From Echinimonas agarilytica (GTDB taxonomy: Bacteria > Pseudomonadota > Gammaproteobacteria > Enterobacterales > Neiellaceae), in NCBI RefSeq assembly GCF_023703465.1, contig NZ_JAMQGP010000011.1, forward strand, positions 1 to 64,000: 64,000 nt of DNA, read 5' to 3'. This document shows, piece after piece, positions 33,375 to 42,688 of this stretch. Positions within the stretch are counted from its first letter, which is position 1; each line of letters opens with the position of its first letter. The notes beneath the pieces were generated by a model. The model worked only from the letters and a program-made list of their open reading frames with translations. It had not been told where the DNA came from and searched no databases. A program made the position numbers and the translations under genes.

Positions 33375-33411
33375 CTCGCCTTTTCAGGCGGCTAAGCTGT
33401 CGTAAAACGGC

Positions 33412-33780
33412 TTATTTGATCTCAACTTCAGCACCCGCTTCTTCGAGGGTCTTCTTGAGTTCTTCAGCTTCGTCTTTAGACACAGCTTCTTTGATCGGTG
33501 TTGGAGCACTTTCAACCAAACCTTTCGCTTCTTTCAAGCCAAGGCCAGTCGCGCCGCGTACTGCTTTAATCACAGAAACTTTGTTTCCGCCGATGCTAGC
33601 CAATACTACGTCGAATTCAGTTTGCTCAGCAGCAGCTTCGCCGCCAGCAGCGCCGCCAGCTACAACAGCAGCTGCAGCAGTAACACCGAATTTTTCTTCC
33701 ATCGCAGTGATCAATTCAACTACGTCTTTTACTGACATCTCTGCTACTGCATCGATGATTTGTTCTTGAGTGATAGACAT
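33412..33780 (-). CDS. rplL: 50S ribosomal protein L7/L12
   Basis: 122 residues with the N-terminal dimerisation helix (about 1-35), an Ala/Gly-rich hinge (about 36-52) and the C-terminal factor-binding domain with [20 protein letters not shown]. Its multiple copies recruit elongation factors. It lies 60 bases after rplJ. Confidence 0.99.
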   Translation of the reverse strand: MSITQEQIIDAVAEMSVKDVVELITAMEEKFGVTAAAAVVAGGAAGGEAAAEQTEFDVVLASIGGNKVSVIKAVRGATGLGLKEAKGLVESAPTPIKEAVSKDEAEELKKTLEEAGAEVEIK

Positions 33781-33840
33781 ACTCTTAAATCCTAAATTCT
33801 TTTGAACAATAGTTCGTTAAATCTGTAACAGCAAAGCTGA

Positions 33841-34335
33841 TTAAGCAGCTTCTTGTTCTTTCTGATCGCGAACGGCCGCAATAGTGCGAACCAGCTTGCC
33901 TGCAGAGGCTTCTTTCATAACGCTCATCAGTTTGGCGATTGCTTCGTCGTATGTAGGCAGTGATGCCAACAATTCCGCGTCTACCAATGCACCTTCAAAG
34001 GCAGCTGCTTTCACTTCAAATTGATCTTGCTGCTTAGCAAAGTCTTTGAAGATACGTGCAGCGGCACCTGGGTGCTCAGCAGAGAAAGCAATCAATGTTG
34101 GGCCTGAGAAAGACTCAGTTAGGCACTCATAATCGGTACCTTGAAGCGCACGACGTGCCAACGTGTTACGAACAACACGCATAGTTACGCCAGCTTCACG
34201 AGCTTCTTTACGCAGAGCAGTGATCGCGTCAACGGTCACACCACGTGCGTCAGCAACAACAGCTGATTGAGCGCCTTTGGCTGCCTCGGCGACTTCGGCG
34301 ACAATCGCCTTTTTGCCTTCGAGATTTAATGCCAT
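33841..34335 (-). CDS. rplJ: 50S ribosomal protein L10
   Basis: 164 residues beginning [20 protein letters not shown]; an upstream extension of 20 codons was rejected because the family begins here and AGGAG precedes this ATG. L10 anchors L7/L12 to the ribosome through its C-terminal helix. In E. coli it represses its own operon by binding the leader described at 34336-34530. Confidence 0.98.
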   Translation of the reverse strand: MALNLEGKKAIVAEVAEAAKGAQSAVVADARGVTVDAITALRKEAREAGVTMRVVRNTLARRALQGTDYECLTESFSGPTLIAFSAEHPGAAARIFKDFAKQQDQFEVKAAAFEGALVDAELLASLPTYDEAIAKLMSVMKEASAGKLVRTIAAVRDQKEQEAA

Positions 34336-34530
34336 TGGCTTTACTCCTGGTTTTTCCGGCGAAAAATGCCGGTTACTAAAGAGCTCTTCAACCATTGAAG
34401 AGCAACTCCGGTGTTAACCAGGCGCAAGATGTCTTGTCCTGGGGTCACACCATCTGCGTAGGAAATTAAGTTTTTTCAAACACCTACGGTCTTGGATGGG
34501 AGCAACAAAGTTGCTCCAACCCTTTGCGAG
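34336..34530 (-). promoter_or_regulatory. L10 leader (autogenous regulation of rplJL)
   Basis: About 195 bases of leader between the rplJ promoter and the rplJ start, with several complementary stretches. These include GGAGCAAC / GTTGCTCC at the 5' end and CGTAGGTGTTT / CTACGCAG-type pairings. The size and position match the L10 leader of Gammaproteobacteria. Folding was not computed, so limits are approximate. Confidence 0.7.
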
Positions 34531-34536
34531 CCCGAC

Positions 34537-34565
34537 ATTATAACCATAACGTCGAACTTCGCCAA
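34537..34565 (-). promoter_or_regulatory. rplJ promoter
   Basis: On the minus strand TTGGCG (34565-34560) and a consensus TATAAT (34542-34537) are 17 bases apart, followed by GTCGGGCTCGC. It starts four bases after the rplA stop, so rplJL-rpoBC can be transcribed apart from rplKA. Confidence 0.8.
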
Positions 34566-34569
34566 TTTT

Positions 34570-35268
34570 TTAACCTAGCGTCAAAGTCGCTTGGTCAACA
34601 ACAACACCCGCGCCCATCGTAGTAGAAAGACTAACTTTCTTGATGAACTGACCTTTTGCTGAAGCAGGCTGAGCTTTCTTAAGAGCTGCCAACAACGACT
34701 CAAGGTTTTCTTGAAGTTGTACTTCAGAGAAGTCAACTTTGCCGATAGTGCTGTGGATAATGCCGTTTTTGTCGTTGCGATAACGAACTTGGCCCGCTTT
34801 CGCGTTTTTAACTGCTTCTGCAACGTTAGGCGTTACAGTACCAGTTTTAGGGTTAGGCATAAGACCGCGAGGACCAAGTACCTGACCTAATTGACCAACA
34901 ACACGCATTGCATCAGGTGAAGCGACAACGACGTCAAAATCCATCTCGCCTTTCTTCACTTGCGCTGCCAAATCTTCCATACCTACTAAATCAGCGCCAG
35001 CTTCTTTAGCAGCTTCAGCATTCGCGCCCTGTGTAAACACAGCAACACGAACAGTACGGCCTGTACCGTGTGGCAACACAGTTGCACCACGAACGTTTTG
35101 GTCAGATTTACGTGGGTCTACACCCAAGTTTACTGATACATCTACGCTTTCAACGAATTTAGCTGTCGCTAATTCTTTCAATAAAGAAAGAGCTTCGTTG
35201 ATATCATAATCTTTAATTGGGTCCACTTTTTCGCGAACCACTTTCATACGCTTAGATAATTTGGCCAT
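34570..35268 (-). CDS. rplA: 50S ribosomal protein L1
   Basis: 232 residues beginning [20 protein letters not shown]. The L1 signature is present ([20 protein letters not shown]). L1 forms the mobile stalk at the E site. It follows rplK after four bases. In E. coli L1 represses rplKA translation. Confidence 0.99.
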   Translation of the reverse strand: MAKLSKRMKVVREKVDPIKDYDINEALSLLKELATAKFVESVDVSVNLGVDPRKSDQNVRGATVLPHGTGRTVRVAVFTQGANAEAAKEAGADLVGMEDLAAQVKKGEMDFDVVVASPDAMRVVGQLGQVLGPRGLMPNPKTGTVTPNVAEAVKNAKAGQVRYRNDKNGIIHSTIGKVDFSEVQLQENLESLLAALKKAQPASAKGQFIKKVSLSTTMGAGVVVDQATLTLG

Positions 35269-35272
35269 CTGA

Positions 35273-35701
35273 TTAGTCCTCTACGTTCAAGCCCATCGCA
35301 CGTGCAGAACCCGCGATAGTACGTACGGCAGCGTCCATATCGGCTGCAGTAAGATCGGCTTCTTTAACTTTTGCGATTTCTTCGAGTTGAGCGCGATTGA
35401 CAGTACCAACTTTTTGCTTGTTAGGTACGCCAGAACCACTCTTGATGCCTGCTGCTTTTTTCAGCAAGAAAGACGCCGGTGGAGTCTTAGTCTCGAATGT
35501 GAATGAACGGTCGTTATATACAGTAATAACAACAGGAACTGGTGCGCCTTTCTCAAGAGAATCTGTTTTCGCGTTAAACGCTTTACAGAATTCCATGATG
35601 TTCACACCATGTTGACCCAATGCCGGACCTACCGGTGGACTTGGGTTCGCCATACCAGCTGCAACTTGCAACTTGATATACGCTTCGACTTTCTTAGCCA
35701 T
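35273..35701 (-). CDS. rplK: 50S ribosomal protein L11
   Basis: 142 residues from [20 protein letters not shown]; an 11-codon upstream extension was discarded because the family begins at MAKK. The N-terminal Pro-rich switch ([20 protein letters not shown]) and the rRNA-binding C-terminal domain are complete. It forms the thiostrepton/GTPase-centre region with 23S rRNA. Confidence 0.98.
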   Translation of the reverse strand: MAKKVEAYIKLQVAAGMANPSPPVGPALGQHGVNIMEFCKAFNAKTDSLEKGAPVPVVITVYNDRSFTFETKTPPASFLLKKAAGIKSGSGVPNKQKVGTVNRAQLEEIAKVKEADLTAADMDAAVRTIAGSARAMGLNVED

Positions 35702-35761
35702 GATATACCTCTGTTTTTTGGGTTCAGGCGCCAATCTTAATGACGGGCTCCCCTAAAAGTA

Positions 35762-35798
35762 GGGCGCGGATTATAGCTATATCCGCGCCCATGAACAA
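35762..35798 (-). promoter_or_regulatory. rplKA promoter embedded in a 9-bp inverted repeat
   Basis: On the minus strand TTGTTC (35798-35793) and TATAAT (35775-35770) are 17 bases apart. The spacer and -10 lie inside the perfect inverted repeat GGGCGCGGA / TCCGCGCCC (35782-35790 with 35762-35770), whose 11-base loop carries nearly all of the -10. After the repeat comes TACTTTTA, so it may also serve as the secE-nusG terminator. Confidence 0.75.
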
Positions 35799-35817
35799 GT
35801 ACCTGATGAATATTTAA

Positions 35818-36369
35818 TCAGCTTTTTTCTACTTGAATGAATTCCAAGTCGACAGGAGTTGAACGTCCGAAAATCAAAACCGACACTTTTACACGGCTCT
35901 TTTCGTAATCCACTTCTTCAACAACACCATTGAAATCCGCAAAAGGACCATCGTTGACACGAACAACTTCGCCAACTTCGAACAGTGTTTTTGGTTTTGG
36001 CTTGTCTGTGCCCTCTTCTAAACGGTTTAGAATGGCGTCAGCTTCTTTTTGGCTAATCGGTGCTGGGCGATCACTTGTACCGCCAATAAAACCGAGTACG
36101 CGAGGGATATTGCGCACTAAATGCCAGGTTTCATCGTTCATCACCATCTTAACAAGCACATAGCCTGGGAAAAATTTGCGTTCGCTGCGGCGTTTTTGGC
36201 CTGCACGCATTTCAACCACTTCTTCAGTCGGAACGAGGACTTCTTCAAACATTTCTTCCATGCCGTGCATGCGAATGTGTTCAAGAAGAGATTTCTGAAC
36301 GCGCATCTCGTAACCAGAGAATGCTTGTACAACGTACCAACGTTGTTTAGGTGCTTCTTGTTCTGTCAT
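35818..36369 (-). CDS. nusG: Transcription termination/antitermination factor NusG
   Basis: 183 residues beginning [20 protein letters not shown]. The NGN domain (about 10-120) includes [20 protein letters not shown], and the C-terminal KOW domain (about 130-183) carries [20 protein letters not shown]. It couples polymerase to Rho and to the ribosome. It starts one base after the secE stop. A GTG three codons upstream, closer to a GGAG, is an alternative start. Confidence 0.97.
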   Translation of the reverse strand: MTEQEAPKQRWYVVQAFSGYEMRVQKSLLEHIRMHGMEEMFEEVLVPTEEVVEMRAGQKRRSERKFFPGYVLVKMVMNDETWHLVRNIPRVLGFIGGTSDRPAPISQKEADAILNRLEEGTDKPKPKTLFEVGEVVRVNDGPFADFNGVVEEVDYEKSRVKVSVLIFGRSTPVDLEFIQVEKS

Positions 36370-36370
36370 G

Positions 36371-36748
36371 TTACGCACTCACTCCAGTGATGAAGGCAAC
36401 AACACGAATCAATACCGCATCAAGACCCCACAGGAGCAATGCAGTAATTGCAGTCACAGCGAAAACGATCAGAGTGGTCTGGATCGCCTCTTGGCGTGTC
36501 GGCCATACGACTTTTTTAACTTCGGTACGAGACTCGCGTGCAAATGCCACTGCGGTCTGACCTTTTGTTGTTTGCGCTGCAACAACTAACGCAACAGCGA
36601 TAGCAACAATAACGCCAGCCACACGAATGGCGACAGACAAGTCAGATAACATGTAGTTACCGACGACAGCCGCTAGCAGCAAGATAATTGCCACACCCCA
36701 CTTCAATGGGTCCATTGAGCTGGTCGTGGTTTCAGTGTTCGCACTCAT
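36371..36748 (-). CDS. secE: Protein translocase subunit SecE
   Basis: 125 residues with three membrane segments (about 15-35, 38-58 and 92-115), the three-helix form of Gammaproteobacteria. The conserved cytoplasmic segment [20 protein letters not shown] clamps SecY. It lies between tRNA-Trp and nusG, in one transcript with nusG. Confidence 0.98.
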   Translation of the reverse strand: MSANTETTTSSMDPLKWGVAIILLLAAVVGNYMLSDLSVAIRVAGVIVAIAVALVVAAQTTKGQTAVAFARESRTEVKKVVWPTRQEAIQTTLIVFAVTAITALLLWGLDAVLIRVVAFITGVSA

Positions 36749-36780
36749 TACTCGTACCTTAATACATAAACAGACAACTC

Positions 36781-36801
36781 AACCCCGCACATGGCGAGGT
36801 T
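36781..36801 (-). other. Hairpin between tRNA-Trp and secE
   Basis: On the minus strand AACCTCGC and GCGGGGTT pair over eight base pairs with one U-G pair. No U-run follows. It may mark the 3' processing side of tRNA-Trp or form part of the secE leader. Confidence 0.4.
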
Positions 36802-36812
36802 GGAAAAATCTT

Positions 36813-36889
36813 TGGCAGGGCAGGAGGGACTCGAACCCCCAACCGTCGGTTTTGGAGACCGCTGTTCTACCAATTCGAACTACTACCCT
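36813..36889 (-). tRNA. tRNA-Trp (CCA anticodon)
   Basis: 77 bases on the minus strand. The acceptor stem AGGGTAG pairs with CTGCCCT (one T-G), the anticodon loop is CTCCAAA with anticodon CCA, the T-arm is GGGGGTTCGAGTCCCTC-like, and GCCA is encoded at the 3' end. Its place between tufB and secE matches Pseudomonas-type genomes. Confidence 0.96.
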
Positions 36890-36903
36890 AGATGGCATAC
36901 AAA

Positions 36904-36930
36904 GAAGCCCCATCTAGAGGGGCTCCTTTT
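36904..36930 (-). terminator. Terminator-like hairpin between tufB and tRNA-Trp
   Basis: AGCCCC (36906-36911) and GGGGCT (36919-36924) with a seven-base loop, 27 bases after the tufB stop on the minus strand. The following bases (TCTTTG) give only a weak U-tract, so readthrough into tRNA-Trp and secE is likely. Confidence 0.6.
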
Positions 36931-36950
36931 ATACACTATTTTTTCGTTAA

Positions 36951-38135
36951 TTACTCAACGATTTTAGCAACAACCCCAGCACCTACTGTACGACCGCCTT
37001 CGCGAATCGCAAAACGTAGACCTTCGTCCATCGCGATTGGGTTGATCAACTCAACTACCATCTTGATGTTATCACCTGGCATCACCATCTCTACGCCTTC
37101 TGGCAATTCGATAGTACCTGTGATGTCCGTTGTACGGAAGTAGAACTGTGGACGGTAGCCTTTGAAGAATGGCGTGTGACGACCACCTTCATCTTTAGAC
37201 AACACGTATACTTCTGATTCGAACTTCGTGTGTGGAGTGATTGAGCCTGGCTTCGCCAATACTTGACCACGTTGTACGTCATCACGCTTAGTACCACGCA
37301 ACAACACACCACAGTTCTCACCCGCACGACCTTCGTCAAGAAGCTTACGGAACATCTCTACACCAGTACAAGTCGTTGTCGTTGTGTCTTTAACACCTAC
37401 GATTTCAACTTCATCACCAACTGTGATAATACCGCGCTCTACACGACCGGTAACCACTGTACCACGGCCTGAGATTGAGAATACGTCTTCGATTGGCAAC
37501 AAGAATGGCTTGTCGATATCACGCTCTGGCTCTGGAATGTATGAATCCAACGCTTCCGCCAATTCTACAATCTTGTCTTCGTATTCTTTTTCGCCTTCCA
37601 ACGCTTTAAGCGCTGAACCTTGAATCACTGGCAAATCGTCGCCTGGGAAATCGTATTCTGAAAGAAGTTCACGAACTTCCATCTCTACCAATTCCAACAA
37701 CTCTTCGTCATCTACCATGTCACATTTGTTCATGAATACGATGATGAAAGGTACGCCAACCTGACGTGACAACAAGATGTGCTCACGTGTTTGTGGCATT
37801 GGGCCGTCTGTAGACGCTACAACTAAGATTGCACCGTCCATTTGAGCAGCACCTGTAATCATGTTTTTCACATAATCGGCGTGACCAGGGCAATCTACGT
37901 GCGCGTAGTGACGACTTGGAGTGTCATACTCAACGTGAGAAGTTGCAATCGTGATACCACGCTCGCGCTCTTCTGGTGCGTTATCGATTTGGTCAAATGC
38001 ACGCGCTTCACCACCGTATACTTTTGCAAGTACGTTTGTGATTGCTGCCGTCAACGTTGTTTTACCATGGTCAACGTGACCAATAGTGCCCACGTTTACG
38101 TGCGGTTTATTACGTTCAAATTTTTCTTTAGCCAT
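36951..38135 (-). CDS. tufB: Elongation factor Tu, copy 2
   Basis: 394 residues, the same protein as copy 1 at 20357-21541. The start codon is ATG (the other copy has GTG). The bodies of the genes look identical apart from one silent Gly codon near the end. The flanks differ from the start codon outward and from a few bases after the stop, as expected from gene conversion. It lies after tRNA-Tyr, tRNA-Gly and tRNA-Thr, the standard tufB context, and is co-transcribed with them. Confidence 0.99.
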   Translation of the reverse strand: MAKEKFERNKPHVNVGTIGHVDHGKTTLTAAITNVLAKVYGGEARAFDQIDNAPEERERGITIATSHVEYDTPSRHYAHVDCPGHADYVKNMITGAAQMDGAILVVASTDGPMPQTREHILLSRQVGVPFIIVFMNKCDMVDDEELLELVEMEVRELLSEYDFPGDDLPVIQGSALKALEGEKEYEDKIVELAEALDSYIPEPERDIDKPFLLPIEDVFSISGRGTVVTGRVERGIITVGDEVEIVGVKDTTTTTCTGVEMFRKLLDEGRAGENCGVLLRGTKRDDVQRGQVLAKPGSITPHTKFESEVYVLSKDEGGRHTPFFKGYRPQFYFRTTDITGTIELPEGVEMVMPGDNIKMVVELINPIAMDEGLRFAIREGGRTVGAGVVAKIVE

Positions 38136-38251
38136 AATATGGAGCCTCGTTTAAGCGACAGTTGATTTTACAAACGTCTCAACAGCAATCAACAGCTTAG
38201 TCTGTTAATTGAAAAATGTATGTTTTGAGGAAGTCTATTCAGAATAGAGGA

Positions 38252-38327
38252 TGGTGCTGATAGGCAGATTTGAACTGCCGACCTCACCCTTACCAAGGGT
38301 GCGCTCTACCAACTGAGCTATATCAGC
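38252..38327 (-). tRNA. tRNA-Thr (GGT anticodon)
   Basis: 76 bases on the minus strand: acceptor stem GCTGATA / TATCAGC, anticodon loop with GGT, T-arm with GTTCAAATC, encoded ACCA end. It is the last tRNA before tufB. Confidence 0.97.
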
Positions 38328-38341
38328 ACTGAATCTAAACT

Positions 38342-38416
<75 letters not shown>

Positions 38417-38449
38417 ATGTGCTTTTGAGACTACCTCAATCTGCAAAAA

Positions 38450-38534
<85 letters not shown>

Positions 38535-38630
38535 ACGCGCCAACTGGTTTCGAGCTAATGCTCAGGTTGCAGATTTTGCTGCGAATCAAGTATCTGACTT
38601 GAAAACCACCAGTCGTTCAGTGCGGAGCGC

Positions 38631-38659
38631 ATTCTATATAAACGATTTTGGCTCCGCAA
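38631..38659 (-). promoter_or_regulatory. Promoter of the tRNA-tufB operon
   Basis: On the minus strand TTGCGG (38659-38654) and TAGAAT (38636-38631) are 17 bases apart, followed by the GC-rich GCGCTCCGC discriminator typical of stable-RNA promoters. It lies about 100 bases before tRNA-Tyr. Confidence 0.75.
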
Positions 38660-38722
38660 CACCTTTTTGAATATTTTCCGAAAATAGTGCCTGTTCGTTC
38701 ACGCTCCGCTCAAAATGGCCAA

Positions 38723-39460
38723 TTATTCGGCATTTTTTTGTGTTCTCGCAGCGTATTGTAACAAGCCATAGAATACCAAATTTGGTTCAACACGGGCACT
38801 GACTTGTATTGCATGCGCAATTGCTTCGGCCGCACCTCCGGTGAGAATGAGCTGAGGGGAGATACGCGTATTCAAAGCATACCGCGCAGTTTCTAGTGCT
38901 TGCAGCGTTAAACCAACAACAGCAGCAAGTGAGCCATTTGAAATACCAGCTTCTGTTCCATGAGCCAGCCTAACCGAATGCCCTTCTTCATATTGCATTA
39001 AGTTTGCCGTATTTTTCAGCAGCGCCTCTGCCATTAATTGCATTCCAGGCGCGATCCACCCACCTTTGTGTTGGCCAAATTCGTCGAGCACATCCACTGT
39101 AATGGCGGTTCCTGCATCGATAATAACGCTTGGAGAACGGCATAAATGACGTGCCCCCACCAACGCTAACCAACGATCCACACCCAACTTGCGATGTTCG
39201 ATGTAGCCGTTAATCACGTCAAAATCCCATTTCGGTGTTTCAACCCACAGCAATCGGATGGACAGCCCAAGAGCTGCATCAATTAATGCCTGCTTACGCG
39301 TTTCATTGGCCACCGCAGCCACAACAATCGTGCAGCCTTCGCAATGCTCTAGCAACGGTGCGACAGGTTCATCGTAGTTCCAGTGAAATTGGTCACCAAA
39401 CGCACCGTCATTCAATTGGCAAAATTTTCCTCGCGTATTTCCTAAATCAGCTAACAGCAT
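38723..39460 (-). CDS. coaX: Type III pantothenate kinase
   Basis: 245 residues beginning MLLADLGNTRGKFCQLNDGA. The ASKHA-fold motifs are present: the phosphate-1 loop DLGNTRGK, GVDRWLALVGA and DAGTAITVD. It phosphorylates pantothenate, the first step of coenzyme A synthesis, with a need for a monovalent cation in this family. Its ATG overlaps the birA stop (TAATG). The birA-coaX-tRNA-Tyr order is as in Pseudomonas. Confidence 0.96.
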   Translation of the reverse strand: MLLADLGNTRGKFCQLNDGAFGDQFHWNYDEPVAPLLEHCEGCTIVVAAVANETRKQALIDAALGLSIRLLWVETPKWDFDVINGYIEHRKLGVDRWLALVGARHLCRSPSVIIDAGTAITVDVLDEFGQHKGGWIAPGMQLMAEALLKNTANLMQYEEGHSVRLAHGTEAGISNGSLAAVVGLTLQALETARYALNTRISPQLILTGGAAEAIAHAIQVSARVEPNLVFYGLLQYAARTQKNAE

Positions 39461-40458
39461 TAGCTCGCTCCATTGTCGCAACCTCGGACAGATATTTCTC
39501 CGCCAAAATAACTTTTGACCACACCGCCGACTTCAACCTGCAATGCGCCATGCCCATCTACACCACGGCAAATCCCTTCGACATCATGCTGCCCCATAGA
39601 TAGTCGAACGCTTTGACCGGCAAATTCATCATAGTCATCCCAGTCTTGGATGCACGCTTGTAAGCCGCCTTGTTCAAATTGCTCTAAGCAATTCAAAATA
39701 GTTTGATAAAGACCCGCTGCTAGCTCGGTTCTAGACATAGCAATAGGCAAGTGCGAACTTAAATCTGTCCAAGCTTGGTCAATCAAAGCTCCCGCAGCAG
39801 AGGGCATACTCACATTAAGTCCGATGCCAACGACAGCCAGGCCTCGCCCATCAGACTGAGCATCTAACTCAACCAATACTCCCGACACTTTCTTGTGCTC
39901 GATGTAGATATCATTCGGCCATTTAACCTTTGCATTTACTCCCAAGCGATTCATCCAACGGGTAAGTGCAACGCCCACAGCAACACTTAACCCCATCATT
40001 TCAGACAAGTTGTTTTGCGACTGCCACCACATGGAAAAATACAACGAAGCGCCAAAAGGTGACTGCCATGTTCGCCCTCTACGCCCTCGTCCCGCGGTCT
40101 GGCATTCAGCAAAGCATGCACTGCCTGATACCAAGTCTGCATGATTTTGCTGCATCCAATGTTGGTTGGTTGAATCGATAACAGGAAACAAAAGCAATTC
40201 CGCACCAAGTGGCAAGTACGCACCGGTTAATGCTGCAAGCGCAGGCGCTTCAATCAGATCCAATGGCTTCGCCAATTTGTAACCACGGCCTTTGACCGAG
40301 TATATGTCGACTCCTAGCTCTTCCAACTCTTTTACATGACGGGAGATAGCCGCTCGGCTGATGTCAAATTGCTCCGCCAACTCTTGACCTGATATAAAAC
40401 AGTCATCTCTGAGCGCCACCAGCAATCTACGTTTCGTTTCAAACGCGGCTTTGCGCAT
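39460..40458 (-). CDS. birA: Biotin-[acetyl-CoA-carboxylase] ligase and biotin repressor
   Basis: 332 residues. The N-terminal winged helix (about 1-62; ISGQELAEQFDISRAAISRHVK) marks the bifunctional repressor class. The catalytic domain holds the biotinyl-AMP loop GRGRRGRT (123-130) and KWPND; the small C-terminal SH3-like domain is from about residue 275. It attaches biotin to AccB and represses biotin genes when not needed as a ligase. Its start overlaps the end of murB by 20 bases. Confidence 0.96.
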   Translation of the reverse strand: MRKAAFETKRRLLVALRDDCFISGQELAEQFDISRAAISRHVKELEELGVDIYSVKGRGYKLAKPLDLIEAPALAALTGAYLPLGAELLLFPVIDSTNQHWMQQNHADLVSGSACFAECQTAGRGRRGRTWQSPFGASLYFSMWWQSQNNLSEMMGLSVAVGVALTRWMNRLGVNAKVKWPNDIYIEHKKVSGVLVELDAQSDGRGLAVVGIGLNVSMPSAAGALIDQAWTDLSSHLPIAMSRTELAAGLYQTILNCLEQFEQGGLQACIQDWDDYDEFAGQSVRLSMGQHDVEGICRGVDGHGALQVEVGGVVKSYFGGEISVRGCDNGAS

Positions 40459-41515
40459 AAGCTTGCTCCAATGTAAGTTCTTTTTCTTGCCCGACGAATC
40501 TCACCTCAGGCGTGAGCAAAATACCAAACGCCGTCAATATATCTTGTTGAATATCATGAGCCAGCTGCACTACATCAGACGCTTTTGCTTGGCCGTGATT
40601 CACAATGACCAAAGCTTGTTTAGCATGTACCGATGCGCCTCCCACTGCACGGCCTTTCCATCCGCGATGATCAATCAGCCAAGCCGCTGGAATTTTAACG
40701 CCCCTTTGATTTTGGAATTGCGGCATTGTTGGGTACTGGTTTTTCAGGTGCTGCGCTAGTTGCATTGAAACAGTCGGATTTTTAAAGAAGCTACCTGCAT
40801 TGCCCAACACTTCCGGATTTGGAAGCTTTGATTGGCGCACAGTCACCACTGCTTTCATCACGTCTTTAGGCGAGGGATCTGTCACATCAAGTTGTTCGGC
40901 AAGGCCGTGATAATCAATTTGTGGCTGCCACGATTTAGTCAATTTGAAGTTCACCGCCACTATGACCCAAGACTCAGCCTTTGAAGTTTTGAATACAGAA
41001 TGCCGATACGCAAATTCGCACTGCTCGAAATCCAACTCAAATGAATGCCCTGATGCCCAATCAAATACTTCAACAGATTGGCAGATTTGACTCACATCCA
41101 CACCGTAGGCCCCAATATTTTGCACAGGACACGCGCCCACGGTACCGGGTATAAGCGCCAAATTTTCTAAGCCTCCGATGCCGCGCTCGCATAATTCACA
41201 CACCATTTCATGCCAATTTTTTCCTGCTTCTGCACGAATCAAGTAATCATTTTGGTGTTCTTTAATGCACACAGCCGAAAAGTCGAATTTCATCAACGGA
41301 GCTTTGCGCGTTTCTACAAACAGTAGGTTTGAGCCCTGCCCTATCAGCATTGGGCAACTCGGTTGCTGCTGACGCAGAGATTTCAGCTCGTTAGCACTAT
41401 CTAATACCACCAAATGGTGCGCTTGCGTTGGTATCGAAAACGTATGAAATGTAGAAAGTTCTGCGGGTTGCAAAGTCTTCAAAAGACAATCCTGTTTTTT
41501 TAGAGTCGCCGACAT
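40439..41515 (-). CDS. murB: UDP-N-acetylenolpyruvoylglucosamine reductase
   Basis: 358 residues from MSATLKKQDC; the frame opens ten codons earlier. The FAD-binding motifs GQGSNLLF and IPGTVGACPVQNIGAYG and the catalytic Ser in LGNAGSFFKNP are all present, as is the C-terminal RFVG with its Glu (TPEVRFVG). It makes UDP-N-acetylmuramic acid in the cytoplasm for peptidoglycan. It heads a murB-birA-coaX unit with overlapping genes. A TATAAT-like stretch overlaps the start codon region, but no -35 fits. Confidence 0.95.
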   Translation of the reverse strand: MSATLKKQDCLLKTLQPAELSTFHTFSIPTQAHHLVVLDSANELKSLRQQQPSCPMLIGQGSNLLFVETRKAPLMKFDFSAVCIKEHQNDYLIRAEAGKNWHEMVCELCERGIGGLENLALIPGTVGACPVQNIGAYGVDVSQICQSVEVFDWASGHSFELDFEQCEFAYRHSVFKTSKAESWVIVAVNFKLTKSWQPQIDYHGLAEQLDVTDPSPKDVMKAVVTVRQSKLPNPEVLGNAGSFFKNPTVSMQLAQHLKNQYPTMPQFQNQRGVKIPAAWLIDHRGWKGRAVGGASVHAKQALVIVNHGQAKASDVVQLAHDIQQDILTAFGILLTPEVRFVGQEKELTLEQAYAQSRV

Positions 41516-41669
41516 TATACCTAAAACAGCTCCGAACGGAGTCACTTCAGGTCAATCCTCAAGGACGTGATCTATAAGCCAGCATTTATCGCCGCATCGG
41601 TACCGAATGAGCGAAATGATGATATGCTAAATTATTAACATATTGGTTACAGCTCAGGTTATCGCTCTT

Positions 41670-42686
41670 GTGAATATTCATTATCCAGTGTGCACATGGT
41701 TTCGCTTGGTTTTCATATCTATCAGCAGCTTGGTCATTCTGAGCCAGCCATCTTACGCTGACAGCCTACCTGTTCAAACGATCCGCCTCAAACCCGAGCC
41801 GTTTTACATTGAATTATCGCGTACCGGCCGAATCGATTATCGTTACATTACAAATTTATCGTTTAAAACTAATGGTTTTGTCGATCAATTATTCGCAGAT
41901 GCGGGACAACGCGTTTACCTCGATGACAGTATTGCAACGATGGAGTTAACCGATCTAAAAGCCGGACAAGACACAGCGCTCGCCCGATACAACAAAACCC
42001 AGCAAGATTTAGGCCGAGCGAAAAAGCTCTATCGCGACAAGACGGTGTCAAAAGATTTTCTCGAACAAGCAGAGATAGAAGCCGTTCAGGCACAAAGCGA
42101 CCTAGAGAAGGTCGAATACGACATTAACAAAGCTCAAATTACCGTCCCATTTGACTCCATCGTAGTTGAGCGACTCGTTCAACCGGGCGAACAAGTATCT
42201 GCAGGCTCTCCGGTTTTTTCAGTCGCGTCGATTAAAGAATCTAATTTAGTAGTACGACTAAACCTCACCCAACAAGAAATCGATAAAATCGAACGTCTAA
42301 TGAAGGTATCCATTACGCTTGCAAATCAGCATCAAATATCTGGGCGCATTATCACCATTGGTGCAGTGGCCGATGCTGAAACAGGCTTATACGAAGTTGA
42401 AATAGCACCGGAGCTGCATGGTAATCAGGCCTTTCCAGGGCAATGGGTGAAAGTCACCATAGGCATTTCAAGATCGCAACAAGTCTACCAAATTCCTATG
42501 TTGGCGCTGGCTGGCATTGTCAACGGCAACGCTAATTTTGTGGTACATGACCAAGGGAAATATTCCATTCAAGCATTTCCAATATTGCACATGGATCAGC
42601 AATTCATCTACGTACCCGCCGAAGGATCGCGCATCAAAGTGGTCACTCGAGGTTGGGATCGCTTGGTCAATCAGTTGAGTCAATAA
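41670..42686 (+). CDS. RND efflux system, periplasmic adaptor (HlyD/AcrA family)
   Basis: 338 residues from GTG at 41670; a TTG nine codons upstream is a weaker option. The signal peptide is clear (WFRLVFISISSLVILSQPSY followed by ADS). Then come a split biotinyl-lipoyl domain (about 40-60 and 140-180), a short alpha-helical hairpin (about 90-135) and a beta-barrel domain. The protein links the inner-membrane pump with an outer-membrane channel. The pump follows after two bases. No outer-membrane TolC-like partner is in this window. Substrate unknown. Confidence 0.88.
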   Translation: MNIHYPVCTWFRLVFISISSLVILSQPSYADSLPVQTIRLKPEPFYIELSRTGRIDYRYITNLSFKTNGFVDQLFADAGQRVYLDDSIATMELTDLKAGQDTALARYNKTQQDLGRAKKLYRDKTVSKDFLEQAEIEAVQAQSDLEKVEYDINKAQITVPFDSIVVERLVQPGEQVSAGSPVFSVASIKESNLVVRLNLTQQEIDKIERLMKVSITLANQHQISGRIITIGAVADAETGLYEVEIAPELHGNQAFPGQWVKVTIGISRSQQVYQIPMLALAGIVNGNANFVVHDQGKYSIQAFPILHMDQQFIYVPAEGSRIKVVTRGWDRLVNQLSQ

Positions 42687-42688
42687 TT

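Noticed and set aside
20357-38135. The repeated 1.18-kb tuf sequence as a possible mobile element
   Set aside because: Both copies are complete tuf genes in standard contexts; repetition is explained by gene conversion.
38672-38695. TATTTT/AAAATA palindrome after coaX as a terminator
   Set aside because: The stem has no GC pairs and no clear U-run; too weak to call.
41500-41515. TATAAT-like bases overlapping the murB start
   Set aside because: The only -35-like TTGACC is about 30 bases away, too far for a sigma-70 promoter.
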